Shown: positions 11,862-19,677, numbered from the stretch's first letter. The stretch: 20,254 nucleotides of DNA from ZC4RG19 sp017577565 (GCA_047459075.1 VSCH01000050.1:1-20254); one strand, 5' to 3'. The notes: generated from the letters alone by a model not told the origin. Made by a program: numbers and translations.

Positions 11862-14228
11862 CTACCCGCCGGACCGGCGCACGGCGTCGAGCAGCAGACG
11901 CCGCTCGGCGGTGGCGACGACACGCCGGGCGGCCGGCACGGCGTCGGGGTTGACCGAGATCGAGTCGATCCCGAGCCGCACGAGGTGCTCGGCGAAGGAC
12001 GGGTCGTTGGACGGCGCCTGGCCGCAGAGCGACGAGGTGATGCCCGCGTCGTGGCAGGCGGTGATGATGCGGGCGATGGCGTCGAGCACGGCCTCGTCCG
12101 ACTCGTCGAACAGCTCGGCGCACACCGTCGAGTCCCGGTCGACGCCCAGCATCAGCTGGGTCAGGTCGTTCGACCCGATCGACACGCCGTCGACGCCCAT
12201 GGCCGCGTACTCGGGGATGCGGTAGACCACCGAGGGGACCTCGGCCATCACCCACCGCAGCAGCCCGCGGGACCGGCCGAGCGGGCTGGCGTCGATGGCC
12301 TCCAGGCAGGCCTCCAGCTCCCAGGCCGTGCGCACGAACGGGATCATCAGGTGCAGGTTCGGGGTCTCCTCCCGCACCCGGGCCAGCAGCTCGAGCTCGA
12401 GCGCGAACAGGTCGGGCTCCCGGATGTAGCGGTAGCAGCCCCGGTAGCCGATCATCGGGTTGCCCTCGACGGGCTCGAACCGCTCGCCGCCCTCCAGCCC
12501 CCGGAACTCGTTCGTGCGGAAGTCGATGGTCCGGTAGACGACCGGCCGGGGGGCGAAGGCCCGGGTGATGCGCAGCAGGGAGGCGGACATCCGGTCGAGG
12601 AACTCGTCCCGGCCGCCGCGCCGGAGCAGCTCGCGCGGGTGCACGCCGCCGAGGGCGTCGGTGATCATGAACTCGGCCCGCAGCAGCCCCACGCCGTCGA
12701 TGCCCGGCCGGGCCGCGACCTCCTCGGCGTTGTCGGCCATGGCCAGGTTGACGTAGATGCGGGTGGCCAGGGCCTCGCCGCCGTCGACCACCGGCGGGGG
12801 CGCGGGCGCCGCCGCGGCCGTGGCCGTCGCTGCCGCGGCCGTCGTGGTCGCGGCCACGGTCGTCGTCGCGGCGACCGCCGCCGCACCCACCTCGCCCTCG
12901 TAGACGACGCCCTGGCCGCCGTCGACGGTGACCAGCTCGCCGTCCCGCAGCGCCGTCGTGGCCGTGCGGGCCCCGACGACGCAGGGCACGCCCAGCTCGC
13001 GGGAGACGATGGCGGCGTGGCAGGTCATGCCGCCGCCGTCGGTGACCACCGCCGCGGACCGGCGGATGGTCGGCACCCAGTCGGGGTTGGTCATGGGGGC
13101 GACGAGGATCTCGCCCCGCTCGAGGCGGTGCCCGTCCTGGGGCGAGCGCAGCACCCGGACCCGGCCCGTGGCCAGGCCGGGGGAGGCGGCCAGCCCCCGC
13201 AGCAGCACGGTGGGCCCGCCGCCCTCGCCCTCCTCGCCGTCACGCCCGGGCTCCTCCTCCGCCGGGGCCGGGCGGTCGAGGGTGGTGATGGGGCGGGCCT
13301 GGAGGACGTACGTCTCGCCCCCGGCGATCGCCCACTCGACGTCCTGGGGCGCGCCGTAGTGCTCCTCGATCCGGGCGCCGAGGCGGGCGAGCTCGACGAC
13401 CTCCTCGTCCCGCAGCACGCGGGCGTCGGCCTCGACGTCGGGCAGCTCGACCCGGGCGACGATCCCGTCGGGCGCGCCGGTCAGCTTGTGCGCCTTGTGG
13501 CCGACCCGGACCTGGCGGACCTGGAACGAGGGCTTGGCCACGACGTAGGTGTCGGGCTCGACCTGGCCGGAGACGACGACCTCGCCGAGCCCGAAGGCGG
13601 CCTCGATGACGATGCGGTCGCGGTCGCCGGTCGAGGGGTCGGCGGTGAACATCACCCCGGCGCGCTCGGCGTCGACCAGGCGCTGGACGACGACGGCGAT
13701 GGCCGGCTCCTCGGTCAGGCCCCGGCCGGCCCGGTAGGCGATGACCCGCTCGCCGAACAGCGAGGCCCAGCAGTCGACGAGCCGGTCCAGCACCGCGTCA
13801 CCGCCGACGACGTTGGCGAACGTCTCGTGCATGCCGGCGAAGGACGTGCCCGCCGTGTCCTCGGACGTGGCGGACGAGCGGACGGCGACCGGCACGTCGT
13901 CCCCGAGCCGGCGGTACGCGCCGAGCACCTGCTCCCGCAGGGAGCCGGGCACGCCGGCCCGGCGCACGAGCGACCGCAGGCGCTCGGCCGCCTCGGCCAG
14001 CGCGGCGGGGTCGTCGGCCCGGGCACGGGCCTCGTCGAAGCCGGTCCGCAGCTCGTCGCGCACCCCGCCCTCCTCCATCGCCGCCAGGTAGGCGTCGGCG
14101 GTGACCACGAACCCGGGCGGGACGGGCAGTCCGGCGGCGGTCAGCTCGCCGAGGTTGGCGCCCTTGCCCCCGGCGGTGGCCGTGTCGGACGCCGCCAGCT
14201 CGTCGAACCAGGCGATCAGGGTCGCCAT
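11862..14228 (-). CDS. ppsA: Phosphoenolpyruvate synthase
   Basis: A 788-residue enzyme that makes phosphoenolpyruvate from pyruvate and ATP for gluconeogenesis. Domain order is correct: N-terminal ATP-grasp (about 1-320; GGKGANLGEL at 20-29, AVRSSATSEDTAGTSFAG at 115-132, VLQARPITTL at 308-317), swivelling phosphohistidine domain (about 340-447) with His404 in GGMTCHAAIVSRELG, and the C-terminal PEP-binding barrel (about 485-788) with GLLRAEF, SIGSNDLTQLMLGVDRD and the catalytic Cys735 in SSLCGQAPSNDP. Length is close to E. coli PpsA. Odd feature: an Ala/Thr/Val-rich linker at about 448-481. The ATG at 14228 has AGGAGG (14242-14237) upstream. It diverges from a CAD2-like dehydrogenase; no PpsR-type kinase is seen. 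Confidence 0.95.
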   Translation of the reverse strand: MATLIAWFDELAASDTATAGGKGANLGELTAAGLPVPPGFVVTADAYLAAMEEGGVRDELRTGFDEARARADDPAALAEAAERLRSLVRRAGVPGSLREQVLGAYRRLGDDVPVAVRSSATSEDTAGTSFAGMHETFANVVGGDAVLDRLVDCWASLFGERVIAYRAGRGLTEEPAIAVVVQRLVDAERAGVMFTADPSTGDRDRIVIEAAFGLGEVVVSGQVEPDTYVVAKPSFQVRQVRVGHKAHKLTGAPDGIVARVELPDVEADARVLRDEEVVELARLGARIEEHYGAPQDVEWAIAGGETYVLQARPITTLDRPAPAEEEPGRDGEEGEGGGPTVLLRGLAASPGLATGRVRVLRSPQDGHRLERGEILVAPMTNPDWVPTIRRSAAVVTDGGGMTCHAAIVSRELGVPCVVGARTATTALRDGELVTVDGGQGVVYEGEVGAAAVAATTTVAATTTAAAATATAAAAPAPPPVVDGGEALATRIYVNLAMADNAEEVAARPGIDGVGLLRAEFMITDALGGVHPRELLRRGGRDEFLDRMSASLLRITRAFAPRPVVYRTIDFRTNEFRGLEGGERFEPVEGNPMIGYRGCYRYIREPDLFALELELLARVREETPNLHLMIPFVRTAWELEACLEAIDASPLGRSRGLLRWVMAEVPSVVYRIPEYAAMGVDGVSIGSNDLTQLMLGVDRDSTVCAELFDESDEAVLDAIARIITACHDAGITSSLCGQAPSNDPSFAEHLVRLGIDSISVNPDAVPAARRVVATAERRLLLDAVRRSGG
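12786..12887 (-). other. Low-complexity Ala/Thr/Val linker within ppsA
   Basis: Residues 448-481 of the synthase run between the phosphohistidine and PEP-binding domains and consist almost wholly of Ala, Thr, Val and Pro. At the DNA level this is an imperfect run of GCC/GTC/GCG-type codons. The segment stays in frame and both flanking domains are intact, so it is probably a flexible hinge enlarged by slippage. Confidence 0.7.
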
Positions 14229-14316
14229 GGCGCCTGCCTCCTCGTCGCGTTCGTCACGACCAGTGTTCCCGTCGGGGCGGAACCCAGACAGGGCCGAAGG
14301 TCACGGCGGCGCGGGA

Positions 14317-14335
14317 CCGACGCGTCGGGTAGCAC
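14317..14335 (+). promoter_or_regulatory. Palindrome and possible -10 box before adh-rrf2
   Basis: CCGACGCGTCGG (14317-14328) is a perfect 12-base palindrome. TAGCAC (14330-14335) follows directly and is a loose -10 match, followed by a 19-base leader with a GGAGG ribosome site. The CCGAC/GTCGG halves recall the sulfur operators near 19600, though the spacing is different. A link to the Rrf2 protein encoded just downstream is speculation. Confidence 0.35.
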
Positions 14336-14354
14336 TGGGTGCGGAGGTGACGCG

Positions 14355-15380
14355 ATGAAGGCATGGGTGGTGCGCCGGCCGGCGCCGATCGACGAGGACC
14401 CGCTCGCCCTCGTGGACAGACCGGTGCCCGAGCCCGGCCCGGGCGAGGTGCGGGTCCGGGTGGCGGTCTGCGGGGTGTGCCGCACCGACCTGCACCTGGC
14501 CGAGGGCGACCTGCCGCCGCGGCACCCCGACGTCGTCCCCGGCCACGAGGTGGTCGGCGTCGTGGAGGCCCGGGGGCCGGGCGCCGAGCGGTTCGAGGTC
14601 GGCGAGCGGGTCGGCATCGCCTGGCTGCGGGGCACGTGCGGGACCTGCCGGTTCTGTCGCCGGGGCGACGAGAACCTCTGCCTGTCGCCGTCGTTCACCG
14701 GCTGGGACGCCGACGGCGGCTACGCCGAGCACGCCGTCGTCGACGAGCGCTTCGCCTACCGCATCCCCGACGCCTTCACCGACGAGGAGGCGGCGCCGCT
14801 GCTGTGCGCCGGGATCATCGGCTACCGGGCGCTGCGCCGGGCCGAGCTGCCGCCGGGCGGGCGCCTCGGCATCTACGGCTTCGGCGCCTCGGCCCACCTG
14901 GCGGCCCAGGTCGCCCTGGCCGAGGGGGCGACCGTCCACGTGATGACCCGGGCGCCGGAGGCCCGCCGGCTGGCGCTCGAGCTGGGCGCGGCCTCGGCCG
15001 GCGACACCTACGACCCGCCGCCGGAGCCGCTCGACGCGGCCATCACCTTCGCCCCCGCCGGCGAGGTCGTGCCCGCCGCCCTCGCCGCGCTCGACCGGGG
15101 CGGCACGCTCGCCATCGCCGGCATCCACCTCACCCGGATCCCCCCGCTCGACTACGCCGAGCACCTCTTCCAGGAGCGGCAGGTCCGCAGCGTCACGGCC
15201 AACACCCGCCGCGACGGCGAGGAGTTCCTGGCCACCGCCGCCCGCATCGGCATCCGGGTCGAGACGCGGCCCTACACCCTCGACGAGGCGGACGCCGCCC
15301 TGCGCGACCTCGCCCACGACCGGGTGACCGGTGCGGCGGTGCTCGTCGCCGGCGCCGGCCGCGCCGGGGGGACCCCGTGA
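14355..15380 (+). CDS. Zinc-dependent alcohol dehydrogenase, CAD2-like
   Basis: A 341-residue medium-chain dehydrogenase. Catalytic zinc ligands are Cys42 (GVCRTD), His64 with Glu65 (GHEVVG) and Cys151 (LLCAGIIGYRAL). Structural zinc cysteines are 95, 98, 101 and 109. The cofactor motif is GFGASAHLA (175-183). The GFGxSAH form and the GYAEHAVVDERFAYRIPD segment are typical of the bacterial CAD2 (cinnamyl-alcohol-dehydrogenase-like) group. It differs from the aryl-alcohol dehydrogenase at 2685. The ATG at 14355 has GGAGG seven bases upstream; the frame is open much further upstream, but that part is antisense to ppsA. Its stop codon overlaps the start of the Rrf2 gene as GTGA, so the two are co-transcribed and probably translationally coupled. 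Substrate unknown. Confidence 0.9.
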   Translation: MKAWVVRRPAPIDEDPLALVDRPVPEPGPGEVRVRVAVCGVCRTDLHLAEGDLPPRHPDVVPGHEVVGVVEARGPGAERFEVGERVGIAWLRGTCGTCRFCRRGDENLCLSPSFTGWDADGGYAEHAVVDERFAYRIPDAFTDEEAAPLLCAGIIGYRALRRAELPPGGRLGIYGFGASAHLAAQVALAEGATVHVMTRAPEARRLALELGAASAGDTYDPPPEPLDAAITFAPAGEVVPAALAALDRGGTLAIAGIHLTRIPPLDYAEHLFQERQVRSVTANTRRDGEEFLATAARIGIRVETRPYTLDEADAALRDLAHDRVTGAAVLVAGAGRAGGTP

Positions 15381-15844
15381 GGATCAGCCACAAGGTCGAC
15401 TACGGCGTGCGGGCGGTGGTGGCGATCGCCCGCCACGAGCGGGAGCACCCCGGGCTGCCGGTCAAGCGGGAGGCCGTGGCGAGCGACGAGGCCATCCCGC
15501 CCGGCTTCCTCCACGACATCCTGCGGGCGCTGCGCACGGGCGGCGTGCTGCGCAGCAGCCGGGGGCCGGACGGCGGGTGGAACCTGGCCCGCCCGGCCGG
15601 GGAGATCACGGTGGCGGACGTCATCCGGGTGCTCGAGGGCCCGCTGGCGTCGGTGCGGGGGATCCGGCCCCACGAGCTGCCCGAGCACGGCGGCGAGGAG
15701 CCGTTCGTGTCGCTGTGGGTGGCCGTCCGCACGGCGCTGCGCGACGTGCTGGAGCACGTCACCGTGGCCGACCTCGCCGCCGGGCGGCTCCCGCCCCGGG
15801 TGGCGGCGCTCGTCGAGGCGCCCGACGCCTGGGCGATCCGCTGA
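15377..15844 (+). CDS. Rrf2-family transcriptional regulator without Fe-S cysteines
   Basis: A 155-residue Rrf2 regulator. It starts with MRISHKVDYGVRAVVAIA, followed by a winged helix-turn-helix (PPGFLHDILRALRTGGVLRSSRG, about 41-63), the wing GPDGGWNLARP (63-73), ITVADVIRVLEGPL (77-90) and a C-terminal dimerisation helix. It contains no cysteine, so it cannot bind the [2Fe-2S] cluster used by IscR or NsrR. In this it resembles the cysteine-metabolism repressor CymR, a cluster-free member of the family. The GTG at 15377 overlaps the upstream dehydrogenase stop codon by four bases. Directly beyond it lies a sulfonate/sulfate-ester module with paired operators, making this a reasonable candidate regulator. 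The family is certain; the sulfur role is inferred from position. Confidence 0.88.
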   Translation: MRISHKVDYGVRAVVAIARHEREHPGLPVKREAVASDEAIPPGFLHDILRALRTGGVLRSSRGPDGGWNLARPAGEITVADVIRVLEGPLASVRGIRPHELPEHGGEEPFVSLWVAVRTALRDVLEHVTVADLAAGRLPPRVAALVEAPDAWAIR

Positions 15845-15864
15845 CGCGCGCCGCCGGTGGCGGC

Positions 15865-15906
15865 GGGCCGCCCGGCGACCGGAGGGGGCGGCCGGCCGGG
15901 CGGCCC
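15865..15906. terminator. Bidirectional terminator hairpin between rrf2 and dioxygenase genes
   Basis: GGGCCGCCCGGC (15865-15876) and GCCGGGCGGCCC (15895-15906) form a perfect 12-bp G-C stem around an 18-base loop. It lies in the 76-base gap between the convergent rrf2 and dioxygenase genes. No T-tract is present. Confidence 0.6.
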
Positions 15907-15920
15907 GGGACCGCGGCCCC

Positions 15921-16808
15921 TCAGACCGGGACGTCGCCGCGGAGGGTGACCCGCTGGATGACCCGGTGCCGGCCGGCGAAGTCGCCGACGACGGAGTGCA
16001 TCGTCGCCCGGTTGTCCCAGAACGCGAGGTCGCCGGCGCGCCACTTGTAGCGGACGGTGAACTCGGGCTTGGTGGCGTGCTCGTAGAGGAACGAGAGCAG
16101 GCTGCGGCTCTCGTCCGGGCTGAGCTCGACGATGTGGCTGGTGAAGCCGGGGTTGACGAACAGCGCCCGCTCACCGGTCTCCGGGTGGGTGCGGACGACG
16201 GGGTGGGTGACCGGCTCCAGGGACCGGAGCACCTCGCCCTCCCAGCTCCCCTCGCCCAGGCGGTCCAGCAGGTCGCCGAACTGGGCGGCGCCGTCGTGCA
16301 CCGCGGTGAGGCCGAGCAGCAGCTCCTGCAGGGGCGCGCTCAGCGCCTCGAAGGCCGCCACCTGGTTCGACCACACCGTGTCGCCGCCGGCCTCGGGGAT
16401 GACGATCGCGTTGAGCACCGACCCCGCCGGCGGGCGCTCGACGAAGGTGACGTCGGTGTGCCAGTTGACGCCCTGCGGCCGGTGCTTGGTGAGGTCGCCG
16501 TAGACGGCGTAGAGCTCGGCCGACCTCGTGTAGTCGATCTCGAACACCTCGGGGTGGCCCTCGATGCCGGGCACGACCGGGTGGGCGGGGGTGAGCTCGC
16601 CGAACTGGGCGGCGAACGCCGCGTGCTGGGCCGGGTCCAGGTTCTGGCCGGGGAAGAAGACGACCTTGTAGCGGAGCCACAGCGCCCGGATCTCCTCGAC
16701 GAGCTCGGGCGGGAGCGGCTCTCGCAGGTCGACGCCGCGGACCTCGGCGCCGATGGCGCCGGAGAGCGGGCGCACCTCGAGGCGGGTGCCGGTGGTGGTG
16801 AGGGTCAT
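15921..16808 (-). CDS. Fe(II)/2-oxoglutarate dioxygenase, AtsK/TauD family
   Basis: A 295-residue TauD/TfdA-fold enzyme expected to oxidise an organosulfur compound and so release sulfite or sulfate. The iron ligands are His117 and Asp119 (NWHTDVTF) and His271 (WDNRATMHSV). Arg282, just beyond, is a good candidate for 2-oxoglutarate binding. Segments such as IGAEVRGVDL (19-28), KVVFFPGQ, WHTDVTFVE, GGDTVWSN and GDLAFWDNRATMH resemble the alkylsulfatases AtsK and mycobacterial Rv3406 more than E. coli TauD, in my reading. The ATG at 16808 has GAGGAGA upstream. It is the last gene of the sulfonate ABC operon, 29 bases after the ATPase. Alkyl sulfate esters are the favoured substrate, taurine the alternative. 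Confidence 0.88.
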   Translation of the reverse strand: MTLTTTGTRLEVRPLSGAIGAEVRGVDLREPLPPELVEEIRALWLRYKVVFFPGQNLDPAQHAAFAAQFGELTPAHPVVPGIEGHPEVFEIDYTRSAELYAVYGDLTKHRPQGVNWHTDVTFVERPPAGSVLNAIVIPEAGGDTVWSNQVAAFEALSAPLQELLLGLTAVHDGAAQFGDLLDRLGEGSWEGEVLRSLEPVTHPVVRTHPETGERALFVNPGFTSHIVELSPDESRSLLSFLYEHATKPEFTVRYKWRAGDLAFWDNRATMHSVVGDFAGRHRVIQRVTLRGDVPV

Positions 16809-16837
16809 GGTCTCTCCTCGTGGTCGGTGGGTGGGGA

Positions 16838-17626
16838 TCAGCCGTCCTCGGTCGGGTCGACGCCGAGGGCGGCCAGGAGACGGCGCCGCAGCCGCTCGAC
16901 GTCGTCGTGGGACCGGGGCCGCGGGTGCGGCAGGCCCACGGGCTCGTCGAGCGTGATGCGGCCCCCGTCGAGGACGATCACCCGGTCGGCGAGGGTGATG
17001 GCCTCGTCGACGTCGTGGGTGACGAGCAGCACGCCGGGCTGGTGGCGCCGGCACAGCCGGCGCAGGAGCCGGTGCATCCGCTGCCGGGTCAGGGCGTCGA
17101 GCGCCCCGAACGGCTCGTCGAGCAGCAGCAGCGCCGGCTCCCGCACCAGGGCCCGGGCGAGCGCCACCCGCTGGGCCTCGCCGCCCGACAGCGTGGCGGG
17201 CCAGGCCCGGGCGTGGTCGGCGAGGCCGACCTCGGCGAGGGCGGACCGGCCGCGCTCGAGGGTGGCCGGGGTGCGGTCGAGGCCGAGCACGACGTTGGGC
17301 AGCACCCGGCGCCAGGGGAGCAGCCGGGGCTCCTGGAAGACGACCGACCGGGCGGCGGCGACCCGGACGCTGCCCTCGTGGTCGGCGTCCAGCCCGGCCA
17401 GCGTGCGCAGGAGGGTGGTCTTGCCGGTGCCGCTGCGCCCGAGCAGGGCGACGAACTCGTCCCGCCGGATCTCGAGGTCGACACCGGCGAGGACCTCGCG
17501 GTCGCCGAAGCGGCGGCGGAGCCCGCGGGCCACGGCGACGTGCTCGCCGGCGGGCGGCCGGCCCTCGGGCGCCGGGGGCGCGTCGGGGGCGGACGGGCGC
17601 CCGGTCGTCGTCCCGACGGCGGTCAC
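16838..17626 (-). CDS. ssuB: Aliphatic sulfonate-type ABC transporter, ATP-binding protein
   Basis: A 262-residue ATPase that powers import. It has Walker A GRSGTGKTT (63-71), Q-loop VFQEPRLLPWRRV (96-108; the Pro-Arg-Leu-Leu-Pro-Trp form is typical of SsuB/TauB proteins), signature LSGGEAQRVALARAL (146-160), Walker B ALLLLDEPFGALD (165-177) and switch His204 in LVTHDVDEA. A Pro-rich N-terminal tail of about 28 residues comes before the fold. The GTG at 17626 overlaps the permease stop codon as GTGA, which suggests translational coupling. The frame is open further upstream, but that part is the permease gene read in another frame. The symbol is assigned from family and context; a tauB or nitrate-type substrate is less likely given ssuD. 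Confidence 0.9.
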   Translation of the reverse strand: MTAVGTTTGRPSAPDAPPAPEGRPPAGEHVAVARGLRRRFGDREVLAGVDLEIRRDEFVALLGRSGTGKTTLLRTLAGLDADHEGSVRVAAARSVVFQEPRLLPWRRVLPNVVLGLDRTPATLERGRSALAEVGLADHARAWPATLSGGEAQRVALARALVREPALLLLDEPFGALDALTRQRMHRLLRRLCRRHQPGVLLVTHDVDEAITLADRVIVLDGGRITLDEPVGLPHPRPRSHDDVERLRRRLLAALGVDPTEDG

Positions 17627-18468
17627 GACGCCTCCAGCCCCCGCCGCCAGGCGAGCAGCCGCCGCTCGAGGAAGCGCACGAGGGCGTCGGTGAGCAGGCC
17701 GAGCAGCCCGTAGATGGCCAGGGCGAGCACGATGACGTCCGTCCGGGCCCAGACCCGGGCCTCGTTGATCAGGTGGCCGAGCCCGCTCGTCGTGTTGATC
17801 TGCTCGGCGACGATCATGATCAGCCAGGCGGCGGTCAGCGCGAACCGCAGGCCGACGAGGAACCCCGCGACGGCGCCGGGCAGGACGACCTCGCGCACGA
17901 GCCCGCGACGGGTCAGCCCGAAGGTCGTGCCGGCCTCGACGAGCCGGGCGTCGACGCCCCGGATGGCCGCGAAGGTGTTGACGTAGACCGGGAAGGTCGT
18001 GCCGATGGCGACCAGTGCCACCTTCGGCTGCTCGCCGATGCCGAACCAGATGATGACGAGGGGCAGGAGGCCGAGCACCGGCACGGCCCGCAGCACCTGG
18101 AGGGCGGAGTCGAGGACGTCCTCGCCCCAGCGGAACAGCCCGGCGAGGAGGGCGAGGGCGACGCCCGCGGTGACGCCGACGGCCAGCCCGGTGACGACCC
18201 GCCGCAGCGACACCCACAGGTGCTGGGCCAGCTCGCCGGTGGACGCGAGCTCCCAGCCGGCCCGGACGACGTCGACCGGCGGGGCCAGCGTGCGGTCGTC
18301 GACGATCCCGGCGGTCCCCAGCGCCTGCCAGACGGCCAGCAGGAGCAGGGGCCCGGCGGCCCGGCGCACCGACCGGGGCAGCCGGCGCCGGCGGGGCCGG
18401 CCCCGGCCGGCCGACGCCTCGGTGAGCGTGACGGCCGGGGCCCGGGTGGCGACCGTGGCGGCGCTCAC
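17623..18468 (-). CDS. ssuC: Aliphatic sulfonate-type ABC transporter, permease
   Basis: A 281-residue inner-membrane permease of the SsuC/TauC type. After a basic, Ala-rich N-terminus, hydrophobic segments lie at about 38-54, 91-111, 124-143, 149-168, 198-221 and 245-265. The EAA loop that docks on the ATPase is EAGTTFGLTRRGLVREVVLP (178-197). Typical family segments are LRAVPVLGLLPLVIIWFGIGE (about 126-146) and GLGHLINEA (229-237). The GTG at 18468 overlaps the stop codon of the binding-protein gene as GTGA, the same coupling as at its own 3' end. Confidence 0.92.
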   Translation of the reverse strand: MSAATVATRAPAVTLTEASAGRGRPRRRRLPRSVRRAAGPLLLLAVWQALGTAGIVDDRTLAPPVDVVRAGWELASTGELAQHLWVSLRRVVTGLAVGVTAGVALALLAGLFRWGEDVLDSALQVLRAVPVLGLLPLVIIWFGIGEQPKVALVAIGTTFPVYVNTFAAIRGVDARLVEAGTTFGLTRRGLVREVVLPGAVAGFLVGLRFALTAAWLIMIVAEQINTTSGLGHLINEARVWARTDVIVLALAIYGLLGLLTDALVRFLERRLLAWRRGLEAS

Positions 18469-19535
18469 CGGCCGGCCTCCTCGGCGACGACCCGCGAGAA
18501 CCGCTCGGTGATCGCGGGGTCGAACTGCGGGCCGAGGTCGATCGGCTCGGGGAAGAAGCCGGCCTCGTGGAACAGGTCGGCCTGGGTCTGCTGGTGCTCG
18601 CGCACCGCGTCGTCGATCGGGACCCAGGCGGAGTCGCCGTTGGCCTCGTGGGCGGCCCGCCCGATCTCGGGGGTCTGGTGCAGGCGCTCGACGTAGTAGG
18701 CCTGGACCCAGGCCTCCGGGTCCTCGGCGATCTCGTCCGCGGCCGCGTCGAGGCGCCGGATCAGGTCCTCGATGGCCAGCGCCTTGGCGGGGTCCTCGGC
18801 CGCCGCCCGGTCGGCGACCAGGAAGACGTAGTTGGCGGCCAGGTCCTGCACCGTGACGAGCTCGACCGCGTCGGGGTGCTCGGCCAGGTAGGCGGGCCGG
18901 AAGAGGTCGTAGACGACGGCGGCGTCGGCCTCGCCGGAGGCGAGCACCGCGGTGACGTCGGTGAGCGGGACGTCGACCTGCTCGATGTCGTCCTCGGTGA
19001 GCCCGACCGAGTCGAGCGCCCGCAGGACGAAGCCGTGCTGGTTGGTGCCGGTCGTGTAGGCGACCCTGTGGCCCTCGAGGTCCTCGAGCGACTCGATGCC
19101 CGAGCCCGGCGCGGCGATGAGCGTGGCGCCGGGGCCGTCGCTCTCGCGGACGCCGACGACGACGGTCTCCAGGCCCGACGCGTAGGACAGCAGCGCCGGC
19201 GTGTCGCCCATGATGCCGACGTCGACGGCACCGGCGGCCAGCGCCTCGTTCAGCAGCGGGCCGGAGCCGAACTGGGCGAACTCGATCTCGTAGGGCAGGT
19301 CGTCGAGCTGGCCGGTGAGCTCGAGGGGGAGCTGGAGGCCCTGCCCCTGGTCGCCGACGCGCAGCACGGTGCCGGGCGGGACCTCCCCGTCGGCGGCGGT
19401 CGTGGCGCCGGCGGCCGGGCGGTCGCCGTCGTCGCCGCCGCACGCGGCCGCCGCGACGAGCCCGAGGGCCAGGACGGCGCCGGCGAGGCGCCGGCGACGG
19501 GGTCGTGCCGGGTCGGGTGGGGGTGAGGGGGTCAT
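18465..19535 (-). CDS. ssuA: Aliphatic sulfonate-type ABC transporter, substrate-binding lipoprotein
   Basis: A 356-residue exported binding protein. The N-terminus has a basic RPRRRR stretch, a hydrophobic core and Cys32 in VAAAACGGDDGD, matching a lipoprotein signal with a slightly irregular lipobox. The mature part has the SsuA/TauA/NMT1 fold: LRVGDQGQG, LPYEIEFAQFGSGPLLNEALAAGAVDVG, then GTNQHGFVLRALDSVGL and DAAVVYDLF. The ATG at 19535 is preferred because the signal peptide begins there and a GGAG lies upstream. A GTG at 19583 is in frame but overlaps the promoter. First gene of the operon, divergent from ssuD. Sulfonate or sulfate-ester specificity is inferred from its neighbours. Confidence 0.9.
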   Translation of the reverse strand: MTPSPPPDPARPRRRRLAGAVLALGLVAAAACGGDDGDRPAAGATTAADGEVPPGTVLRVGDQGQGLQLPLELTGQLDDLPYEIEFAQFGSGPLLNEALAAGAVDVGIMGDTPALLSYASGLETVVVGVRESDGPGATLIAAPGSGIESLEDLEGHRVAYTTGTNQHGFVLRALDSVGLTEDDIEQVDVPLTDVTAVLASGEADAAVVYDLFRPAYLAEHPDAVELVTVQDLAANYVFLVADRAAAEDPAKALAIEDLIRRLDAAADEIAEDPEAWVQAYYVERLHQTPEIGRAAHEANGDSAWVPIDDAVREHQQTQADLFHEAGFFPEPIDLGPQFDPAITERFSRVVAEEAGR

Positions 19536-19581
19536 GGCGGCTCCGTGGGACGGGTGGTCGGGATGCCGCACGATGGTGAAC

Positions 19582-19587
19582 ACAGTA
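19582..19587 (-). promoter_or_regulatory. Possible -10 box of the ssu operon
   Basis: On the minus strand TACTGT fits TANNNT and lies 46 bases before the ATG at 19535. Operator 1 sits just upstream, in the place of the -35/-10 spacer, so a bound protein would affect this promoter. No clear -35 box is present. Confidence 0.4.
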
Positions 19588-19590
19588 AAT

Positions 19591-19607
19591 CCGACTGGTC
19601 AAGTCGG
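19591..19607. promoter_or_regulatory. Sulfur-module operator, copy 1
   Basis: CCGACT-GGTCA-AGTCGG is a perfect 6-5-6 inverted repeat flanked by A/T runs (AAAT before, AAATT after). It is next to the binding-protein promoter. Copy 2 has the same halves, spacing and similar flanks. Confidence 0.7.
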
Positions 19608-19641
19608 AAATTGCGCCTTGCCCTCCCCGGGCGGACCGGTG

Positions 19642-19647
19642 TAGGCA
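19642..19647 (+). promoter_or_regulatory. Possible ssuD promoter
   Basis: TTGCCC (19618-19623), 18 bases, then TAGGCA (19642-19647), a moderate housekeeping-type promoter pointing to ssuD. Operator 2 lies directly downstream, around the expected transcription start, which would suit repression. Confidence 0.4.
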
Positions 19648-19654
19648 TGGAAAG

Positions 19655-19671
19655 CTGACTTGTTCAGTCGG
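19655..19671. promoter_or_regulatory. Sulfur-module operator, copy 2
   Basis: CTGACT-TGTTC-AGTCGG is a 6-5-6 inverted repeat with one mismatched pair, followed by AATTCC. Read on the opposite strand it aligns with copy 1 as CCGACTG-CAAGTC. It lies between the candidate ssuD -10 box and the gene. Confidence 0.65.
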
Positions 19672-19677
19672 AATTCC

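Noticed and set aside
12786..12887. Repetitive GCC/GTC-type stretch considered as a tandem repeat or CRISPR-like array
   Set aside because: There are no regular repeat units or spacers, and the stretch is in frame within ppsA as a protein linker.
11985..14354. Very long plus-strand open frame running through the ppsA locus into the dehydrogenase
   Set aside because: The part opposite ppsA has no recognisable domain and ppsA itself is intact on the minus strand. Only the dehydrogenase part from 14355 is real.
17627..18217. Upstream extension of the ATPase frame into the permease gene
   Set aside because: The extra N-terminus is Arg/Pro-rich and matches no ABC domain. The GTG at 17626 gives a normal ATPase and a GTGA overlap.
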